A stretch of DNA of 64,000 bases, from the NCBI RefSeq assembly GCF_015477355.1, contig NZ_JADLRJ010000019.1:1-64000 (forward strand), written 5' to 3'. The position numbers and the translations under genes were made by a program. Shown one piece after another: positions 33,490-41,270 of the stretch (the first letter of the stretch is position 1; every line of letters starts with the position of its first letter). The notes beneath the pieces are model-generated. The model searched no databases. It was not told the DNA's origin and saw only the letters and a list, made by a program, of their open reading frames with translations. This DNA is from Nocardia blacklockiae. Its GTDB lineage: Bacteria; Actinomycetota; Actinomycetes; Mycobacteriales; Mycobacteriaceae.

Positions 33490-36188
33490 ACGAGGACGGC
33501 GACGACACCCGGCGCACCGGCGACACGGTGCGCCGGAACAGCGACGGTCGGCAACGCACCGACGGCAAGGTGCGCCGGAACAGCGAAGGCACGCAACGCA
33601 CCGATGACACGGTGGGCCGGGGCAGTGCCGGGACGCAGCGGACCGGCGACAGGATGCGCAGGGAGATGGCACGCCGGGCGGAGCGGCTCGGGGCCGCAGG
33701 GGTGCGGGTGCGACGGCGTGTTGGCGGCGGGCGGGTGGCAACGCTGCTGCATACTCTGTCCCGAGCCGACCCCGGGACCGACGCCGCTCCCTCGATCCGA
33801 AAGTTCCGATACGACATGCGAGTCGACGGACGGGAGATTCCCGTCTCCGGCAGCCTGCTGCAACCGCGGATCCGGCGCACCAGCGACATCATTCGCGTGG
33901 TGCTGTCGGCTCTGCTGGTGGCGCTCGTCGTCGCGGGCTCGGTGATCACGCGGCCGCGCTGGGAGGCGCTGGAGCGCTCGCTGTCCGACATCGTCGGCTT
34001 CCTCACGCCCGAGCAGTCGAATCTGGTGTATCTGCTCTACGGCGTCGCGATCGTGGCGCTGCCGTTCGCGATCCTGGTCCGGCTGATCTTCCGCTGGCAG
34101 TGGACGCTGCTGTTCGGCTACCTGGCGGCCGGGCTCATCACCGTGGTGCTGCTGTCGATCACCGGCACCGGGATCTCCGCGCCCCAGTGGCATCTGGTCG
34201 TCCCCGAGCAACTGGACACGTTCCTGTCGCAGTTCCTCGACGACCCGCGCTGGATCGCCATGCTGACCGCGATGCTGACCGTGGCCAGCCCCTGGCTGCC
34301 GGTGTCGTGGCGGCGCGGGTGGTGGGCGCTGCTGCTGGCGTTCGTGCCGCTGCATCTGTTCGTAAGTTTGGTCGTCCCGTCGCGGGCGATGTTCGGACTG
34401 GCGGTCGGCTGGTGTGTGGGCGCGGTGATCGTGCTGCTGGTCGGAACGCCCGCGCTGGAGGTGCCGCTCGATTCCGCCGTGCGGGTGCTGGCCAAACGCG
34501 GCTACACCGTCACCGGATTCACGGTGTTGCGACCGGCGGGTCCGGGACCGCTGCAACTGTCGGCGGAGACCGGGCCGGAGCACCGGCTGATCGTGGAGCT
34601 CTACGGCCAGAACCAGCGCAGCTGGGGCATGCTGCGGCAGGTGCGCCGCTGGCTGACCTTCCGCGCGGGCGAGCGCGCCCCGGCGTTCGCGTCGCTGCGG
34701 CGGGCGGTGGAGCATCGGGCGCTGATGGGCATCGCGATCGGCGATTTGGGTCTGGCCAGCAACAAGCCGCTCACCGTCGCCGCGCTCGAACGCGGCTGGA
34801 CGCTGTACGCGCACACGGTTCCGCGCGGCGCGGCGCTGTCGTCGTCGGACGGCGAGGTGGTGCTGACCAACGTCTGGTACGCGCTGCAGAACATGCATCG
34901 CGCCCAGATCTCGCACGGCGACCTGCGCGCCGAGGAGATCCGGGTGGTGGAGGGCCGGGTGCTGTTCGGCGGGTTCATGTCCGCCGAGTTCGGCGCCTAC
35001 GAGTCGCGGTTCTCCTCCGACGTGGCGCAGCTGCTGCTGTCGACCGGCGCGCTGTACGGCGTGGCGCCCGCGGTGCGCACCGCGATCCAGGTGCTCGGCG
35101 CGCAGGCCGTGCTCAATGCCTCACGGCGACTGACGAAGTCGGCGCTGCCCGCGCACGTGCGCAATTCGGTGTCCGAGCCGGGCGCCCTGATGAAGCGGGT
35201 GCGCGAACAAGTTCAGCAGCAGACCGGCGAGGACCGCATCGAGGCCGCGCGGATCACCCGGTTCTCCCGCGGCCAGATCATCCAGCTGGTGCTGCTGATC
35301 GGCCTGGTGTACGTCGCCTATCCCTACATCAGCCAGGTGCCGACCTTCATCACCGAGCTGCGCACCGCCAACTGGTGGTGGGCGCTGCTCGGGCTGGCGG
35401 TGTCGGTGGGCACCTACGTCGGCGCGGCGATGGCGCTGTGGGGCTGCACCTCGGAGTCGGTGAACTTCCCCAAACTGCTGCTCGCGCAGGTGGCCAACAC
35501 GTTCGCCGCCACCACCACGCCCGCCGGGGTCGGCGGTCTCGCGCTGAATGTGCGGTTCCTGCAACAGAATGGGCTGGGCGCGGTGCGCGCGACCGCGGCC
35601 GTGGCGCTGCAGCAGGCGGTTCAGGTGATCACGCACGTGGTGCTGCTGCTGTTCTTCAGTGTGGCGGCGGGGGTTTCGGCGAATCTCGGGCACTACGTGC
35701 CGAGCGCCACCACGCTGTATCTGGTGGCCGGTGCGCTGCTGGGACTGCTCGGCATCGCCATGTTCGTGCCGACGGTGCGGCGGTGGCTGCGCACCGAGGT
35801 CCGCCCGCAGCTGGCCGAGGTCGTGAACGAGCTGCGGTCGCTCGCGCACAGCCCGACCCGGCTGGCGATGATCGTCGGCGGGTGTGCGGCGATCACGCTC
35901 GGCGCGGCCGGGGCGCTGTGGGCCAGCATCGAGGCGTTCGGCGGCAGCGCCACTTTCGTGTCGGTCACCGTGGTCACCATGATCGGCGGCACGCTCGCCT
36001 CCGCGGCGCCGACGCCGGGTGGTGTCGGCGCGGTGGAGGCCGCGCTCATCGGTTTCCTCGGCGCGTTCGGGGTCGAGCCCGCCATCGCCGTGCCCGCCGT
36101 CCTGCTCTACCGCGTCCTGACCTGCTGGCTGCCGGTGTTCTGCGGCTGGCCGATCATGCGCTGGCTCACCGCGAACCACCAGATCTGA
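33486..36188 (+). CDS. UPF0104/LPG-synthase-type membrane protein with kinase-like middle domain
   Basis: A 900-residue protein. The N-terminal about 60 residues are a basic, 14-residue tandem-repeat tail. Six membrane spans follow (about 140-330). A soluble central region (about 340-590) carries a kinase-like catalytic-loop motif SHGDLRAEEIRV (His477, Asp479) but has Glu where the catalytic Asn should be. The C-terminal flippase-like UPF0104 domain (about 595-895) has seven or so spans with TTTPAGVGG and TPGGVGAVE. UPF0104 proteins flip or modify membrane lipids. The GTG start overlaps the SDR stop (GTGA), so it belongs to the 2OG-SDR operon. Confidence 0.8.
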   Translation: MNEDGDDTRRTGDTVRRNSDGRQRTDGKVRRNSEGTQRTDDTVGRGSAGTQRTGDRMRREMARRAERLGAAGVRVRRRVGGGRVATLLHTLSRADPGTDAAPSIRKFRYDMRVDGREIPVSGSLLQPRIRRTSDIIRVVLSALLVALVVAGSVITRPRWEALERSLSDIVGFLTPEQSNLVYLLYGVAIVALPFAILVRLIFRWQWTLLFGYLAAGLITVVLLSITGTGISAPQWHLVVPEQLDTFLSQFLDDPRWIAMLTAMLTVASPWLPVSWRRGWWALLLAFVPLHLFVSLVVPSRAMFGLAVGWCVGAVIVLLVGTPALEVPLDSAVRVLAKRGYTVTGFTVLRPAGPGPLQLSAETGPEHRLIVELYGQNQRSWGMLRQVRRWLTFRAGERAPAFASLRRAVEHRALMGIAIGDLGLASNKPLTVAALERGWTLYAHTVPRGAALSSSDGEVVLTNVWYALQNMHRAQISHGDLRAEEIRVVEGRVLFGGFMSAEFGAYESRFSSDVAQLLLSTGALYGVAPAVRTAIQVLGAQAVLNASRRLTKSALPAHVRNSVSEPGALMKRVREQVQQQTGEDRIEAARITRFSRGQIIQLVLLIGLVYVAYPYISQVPTFITELRTANWWWALLGLAVSVGTYVGAAMALWGCTSESVNFPKLLLAQVANTFAATTTPAGVGGLALNVRFLQQNGLGAVRATAAVALQQAVQVITHVVLLLFFSVAAGVSANLGHYVPSATTLYLVAGALLGLLGIAMFVPTVRRWLRTEVRPQLAEVVNELRSLAHSPTRLAMIVGGCAAITLGAAGALWASIEAFGGSATFVSVTVVTMIGGTLASAAPTPGGVGAVEAALIGFLGAFGVEPAIAVPAVLLYRVLTCWLPVFCGWPIMRWLTANHQI
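33512..33660 (+). repeat. 42-bp tandem repeat inside the UPF0104 gene
   Basis: Three full units (33512-33553, 33554-33595, 33596-33637) and a partial fourth. Each encodes 14 residues of the pattern RTGDTVRRNSDGRQ, so the frame is kept. Units differ at several bases, so the array is not very recent. Confidence 0.8.
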
Positions 36189-36225
36189 GGACGGCCCCAC
36201 CGAAGGTCTTGGGGCGGTATAGCTT

Positions 36226-36837
36226 TCAGCCGATGCCCAGCTCCTCCAGGGCCTGGGCGGAGGCGAGGCTGCCGGCCGTGGTCAGCTCGAGGTTGGCCAG
36301 CGAGGCCTCGTGGGCCTGCGCGGCGGCCGCGGTGACGCAGTCGGCGAGCACGTGCACCGTGAAGCCGAGGTCGGTGCCGTGCCGGGCGGTCTGCTCGACC
36401 GTGAGATTCGTTGCCACGCCGGTGATCAGCAGCGTGTCCACGCCGCGGCCGGCGAACCAGTCGGGCAGGGCGCTGCCGGCGAGCCCGGACAGTTTCTGGT
36501 TGTCGAACACCGCGCCCCGCGCGGCCTGGTCCGCCATCGCCGGAATGATCTGTGCCCCCGGCGCTTCCGGACGGAACTCGGTCTGCGCCGCGGCCACCGA
36601 CCGCATGAATCCGGTGTTGCGCACCAGCCCGCCCTCGCCGACCGGGATGGTGAAGCGGGTGAACACGACCGGCAGCCCGGCCTGCTGCGCCGTGGCGTGG
36701 AACACGGTGGCGCGGTGCACGACTCCGCTGGTGGCCACGGGCTCGGCCAGCATCGGCCCGAAGAATCCCTCGGGCTCGATGACGTTCACCTGCCAGTGCA
36801 GGGCGAGGACCGCGGTGCGCGCGCTATCGAGAGGCAT
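36226..36837 (-). CDS. Isochorismatase-like cysteine hydrolase
   Basis: A 203-residue protein of the isochorismatase/nicotinamidase superfamily. It has the start PLDSARTAVLALHWQVNV and GVATNLTVEQTARHGTDLGF, with V-E-Q-T replacing the usual V-E-x-T around the active-site cysteine. The Cys expected before VEQT is Ala-Thr-Asn here, so the catalytic cysteine may be missing. The Asp usually found in the first strand motif is also changed (HWQ). It may be a non-hydrolytic homologue. ATG 36837; 36846 is an alternative. Convergent with the UPF0104 gene. Confidence 0.75.
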   Translation of the reverse strand: MPLDSARTAVLALHWQVNVIEPEGFFGPMLAEPVATSGVVHRATVFHATAQQAGLPVVFTRFTIPVGEGGLVRNTGFMRSVAAAQTEFRPEAPGAQIIPAMADQAARGAVFDNQKLSGLAGSALPDWFAGRGVDTLLITGVATNLTVEQTARHGTDLGFTVHVLADCVTAAAAQAHEASLANLELTTAGSLASAQALEELGIG

Positions 36838-36881
36838 GAAACACATACTGCCGCAACCACAGTGCGACCGCCCGGTGCGCG

Positions 36882-38453
36882 CTAGGCCGAATACTCCTTG
36901 CGCAGTTGCACCTTCACCACCTTGCCGCTGGCATTGCGGGGCAGCTCCGGCACCAGCACCAAGTCCTTGGGGTGCTTGTAGCGGGCCAGGTTCTCGTTGA
37001 GGAACGGTTCGAGTTCCGCGAGGGTGAGCGTGTCGTCCGGATTCGTCAGGGCGACAACGGCGACCGGGACCTCGCCCCACTTCTCGTGCGCGCGGCCGAC
37101 CACGGCGGCCTCGTGGATCTTCGGGTGCGCGAACAGCACGTTCTCCACCTCGGCGCAGTAGATGTTCTCGCCGCCGGAGATGATCATGTCCTTCTTGCGG
37201 TCCACCACGTAGACGAAGCCCTCCTCGTCGACCCGGACCAGGTCGCCGGAGTGGAACCAGCCGCCGGCGAACGCCTCCGCGGTGGCCTCGGGCTTGTTCC
37301 AGTAGCCCTGCATGAGAGTCGGCCCGCGGTAGACGATCTCGCCGATCTCACCGGGCGCGACGTCGTTCATCTCGTCGTCGACGATGCGGGCCTGGATGGT
37401 CGGGATGGGGCGGCCCACCGAGCCCAGCTTGCGCAGCGCGTCGCGGCCCTCGAGCACGCAGGTGATCGGCGACATCTCGGTCTGGCCGAACACCGCGACG
37501 TTCTGGGCGTCGGGGAAGCAGTCGGCCATCGCCCGCAGCACCGTGTCGGAGGCGGGGGCCGCGCCCCAGCTCAGCATCTTCAGCGCCGTCTTGCGCTGCT
37601 TGACCGTCGGCTCCTCGCAGATCAGCTGCCACTGCGCGGGCACGCAGAACGCGGTGGTGGCCTGCTCGGCCTCGACGGCGTCCAGGAATTCGGTCGGGTC
37701 GAACGCGCCCAGCGGGTGCAGCACCGTCTTGCTGCCGAGTTGGAAAGCCGGTGCGAGGCTGCCCAATCCGGCGATGTGGAACAGCGGCGAGGTACAGAAG
37801 CCGACCGACTCGGGGGTCAGGTCCATGGCCCGGATGCAGGTGAGCGCCTGCGCGGTCATGTTGGTGTGGGTGAGGATCGCGCCCTTCGGGCTGCCCGTGG
37901 TGCCCGAGGTGTACATGATCAGGCAGGGGGTGTCCTCGGGGATGTCCAGCGGGACGTGCGGCTCCCCCTCCTCGGCCAGCGCGTCGTCGTAGCCCAGGAC
38001 GCCCTCCGCGCTCTGCCCGCCGATCACGACGCAGGTCTCGAGCGCCGGGGACTGCGCCATGACGCCGGTGGCCAGCGGCTGCAGCACGGTGTCGGTGACG
38101 ACGACCTTGGCGCCCGAGTCCGCGACGATGTAGGCCACCTCCGGCGGGGTGAGCCGGAAGTTGACCGGCACCGCGATGGCGCCGAGCGCGTTGATCCCGA
38201 ACACGGCCTCCAGGTACTCGGGGTAGTTGAGCGCGAGGATCAGCACGCGGTCGCCGAAGCCGACCCCGCGGCGGGCGAGCGCGTCGGCGAACTTCTGCGA
38301 GCGCTCGTGCAGCCGCTTCCAGGTGGTGTCCCGCCCGCGGTACCGGATCGCGACGCCGTCCGGGCGCATCAGCGCATGCGTGGCCAACTGGTTGTTCCAG
38401 TGGTTGCGCCGCGACCGGATCGGCTCGTCGAGCGATGGGGCACCGGTGGTCAT
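36882..38453 (-). CDS. Acyl-CoA synthetase (FadD-type)
   Basis: A 523-residue adenylate-forming enzyme that activates a carboxylic acid as acyl-AMP and then acyl-CoA. P-loop YTSGTTGSPKGA lies near 180; further motifs are FGQTEMSP, GWFHSGDLVRVDEEGF with the catalytic Asp, DRKKDMIISGGENIY, and the final Lys in NASGKVVK. ATG 38453 with AGAGGAC upstream. It is divergent from a nitronate monooxygenase gene, a pairing seen in lipid and sterol catabolic loci. Chain-length preference cannot be read. Confidence 0.92.
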   Translation of the reverse strand: MTTGAPSLDEPIRSRRNHWNNQLATHALMRPDGVAIRYRGRDTTWKRLHERSQKFADALARRGVGFGDRVLILALNYPEYLEAVFGINALGAIAVPVNFRLTPPEVAYIVADSGAKVVVTDTVLQPLATGVMAQSPALETCVVIGGQSAEGVLGYDDALAEEGEPHVPLDIPEDTPCLIMYTSGTTGSPKGAILTHTNMTAQALTCIRAMDLTPESVGFCTSPLFHIAGLGSLAPAFQLGSKTVLHPLGAFDPTEFLDAVEAEQATTAFCVPAQWQLICEEPTVKQRKTALKMLSWGAAPASDTVLRAMADCFPDAQNVAVFGQTEMSPITCVLEGRDALRKLGSVGRPIPTIQARIVDDEMNDVAPGEIGEIVYRGPTLMQGYWNKPEATAEAFAGGWFHSGDLVRVDEEGFVYVVDRKKDMIISGGENIYCAEVENVLFAHPKIHEAAVVGRAHEKWGEVPVAVVALTNPDDTLTLAELEPFLNENLARYKHPKDLVLVPELPRNASGKVVKVQLRKEYSA

Positions 38454-39729
<1,276 letters not shown>

Positions 39730-39760
39730 GACCGCGGCGACGCTCGTGCGGGCTTTCGGG

Positions 39761-40726
39761 TTAGGCGCGGGCGAGGACGGCGTCGTAGTCGTGGCTGGCG
39801 ATGACCTCGATGCCGGCGGGGAGGGCGTGTAGGCGCTGGATGGTTTCGAAGGTTTTGTCGCGGTCGGCGTCGAACAGGCGGCCGGGCATGGGGGCCTTCT
39901 CGCGAATCAGCTTGATCTGCACGGTGTTCCAGATGGCGTCGCCGGCGAGCAGGACGCGGGTGCCGTCGTCGACCGCGAGCAGGACGCCGATGCTGCCCGG
40001 GGTGTGGCCGGGCAGGTCGACCAGCAGCACCGCGCCGTCGCCGAACAGGTCGTGGCTGCGGGTGAAGGTGAGCACCGGTGGGCCGTCGAGTTCGAGGGTG
40101 CCGCGCGGGCGGTTCACCAGCGGGGCGCGGACCACGCCGTACGGGGCTCGGTCGCCTGTCATCGCCCAGTCGTATTCCGTTGCGGGAACCCGCAATTCGA
40201 TCGACTCGGGCAGGTCGAGCAGGCCGGAGACGTGATCCCAGTGCAGGTGGGTCGCCACTGTGAAGTCGATGTCCGCACCCGAGAGCTCGCGCGCGGCCAG
40301 GGCGTCGGCCAGGCCGAGCACCGGCTTCTCCGGCGAGACCAGCATGCCCACCGGGAACGGCATGCCCGGTAGCACGCGCTTGTGCACCGCCGCGCAGATC
40401 GCCGGGTCGACCAGGAACCGGGCCTGCGGATGCTGAATCAGGAACGCGCCCATGGCCATCGGCAGCGAACGCAGCGAGCGCATCCCCTCGGCGACGACGG
40501 CGGCCGGGGCCGAGGTGCGGGCCTGCACCAGGGCGGTCAGCGCGACGGTGTTGCGGGCCGGGGGAACCGGGGCCACCTCGACGCGCGCCAGGAATCCGGG
40601 GTCGGGCCGACGCGGGCGCAGCAATCGACGCGGCGTCGCGAGCAGCGCGGAACAGCAGTCGGCCAATGCGTGTACGGCTCCGGGTCGCCCGGCGGCGAGG
40701 TCCGGCTGGGAGGTCGGTTCGGTCAC
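39761..40726 (-). CDS. MBL-fold metallo-hydrolase
   Basis: A 321-residue metallo-beta-lactamase-fold protein. The zinc motif THLHWDH near 190 has the standard H-x-H-x-D-H form. PGHTPGSIGV and LAGDAIWN supply further metal ligands, and SHDYDAV ends the active site. Such enzymes hydrolyse lactones, thioesters or esters. The first about 60 residues are a non-conserved basic leader. GTG 40726. Convergent with the nitronate monooxygenase gene. Confidence 0.87.
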   Translation of the reverse strand: MTEPTSQPDLAAGRPGAVHALADCCSALLATPRRLLRPRRPDPGFLARVEVAPVPPARNTVALTALVQARTSAPAAVVAEGMRSLRSLPMAMGAFLIQHPQARFLVDPAICAAVHKRVLPGMPFPVGMLVSPEKPVLGLADALAARELSGADIDFTVATHLHWDHVSGLLDLPESIELRVPATEYDWAMTGDRAPYGVVRAPLVNRPRGTLELDGPPVLTFTRSHDLFGDGAVLLVDLPGHTPGSIGVLLAVDDGTRVLLAGDAIWNTVQIKLIREKAPMPGRLFDADRDKTFETIQRLHALPAGIEVIASHDYDAVLARA

Positions 40727-41270
40727 AGCGCCACGTTATGCGATCGGTGCGACGCCCCGGAAGCCTCTTCTCCGCAGGGCAAGTTCTCGGCATAATCGCC
40801 GGGGGACACCTGACGGCCGGTGATCTCACCGGATGCGGGAGGGAGCGCCCTTATGGGTCACAGCAAGACGATCGAGCCTTACGCGACACCATGACCGAAC
40901 CCCCGCCCAGCCCGGCCACCGGGCCCGCCGCGGTGGGCCGGGATGCGGCGATACCGGCCACCTCAGCGGCAACCCGCGCGCAAGCCGCACGGCCCCTGCA
41001 TCTTTCGGCGGTCCCGGCCACCTCAGCGGCATCCCGCGCGCCAGCCGCACGGCCCCTGCGTCTTTCGGTGGTCCAGGCCACCTCAGCGGCATCCCGCGCG
41101 CAAGAATCACCCCCGCATCGTTCGGTGCTACTCGCGGCGGTGTTTCCCAAGCGCACGGAAGCTGCATCGCCACTGCTTCTTTCGGTGCTCGTCGCCGTGT
41201 TTCCCAAGCGCACAGAAGCTGCATCGCCACTGCATCTTTCGCGTTCCGGCTGGTCGGTAGGAGTCGGTCG
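40727..41270. other. 544-bp upstream region of the AT-KR gene, largely minisatellite
   Basis: It contains the promoter side of the MBL gene and then a tandem-repeat block (40954-41253). Several frames are open on both strands because the repeat units are multiples of three. A possible 127-residue frame (40891-41274, beginning MTEPPPSPATGPAAV) overlaps the AT-KR start as ATGA, but its content is only the repeat. It is therefore not called a gene. Confidence 0.6.
40954..41253. repeat. 60-bp and 57-bp tandem repeats
   Basis: The first family has a 60-bp period: two full units at 40954-41013 and 41014-41073 plus a partial third, each starting CCGGCCACCTCAGCGGCA or a near variant. The second has a 57-bp period: 41140-41196 and 41197-41253, each starting GTGTTTCCCAAGCGCAC. 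Both families share a CTTTCGGTG-type end, so they may descend from one unit. All lengths are multiples of three. Confidence 0.8.

Noticed and set aside
40954-41253. Repeat block considered as a CRISPR array
   Set aside because: The units are contiguous without unique spacers and no cas genes are near.
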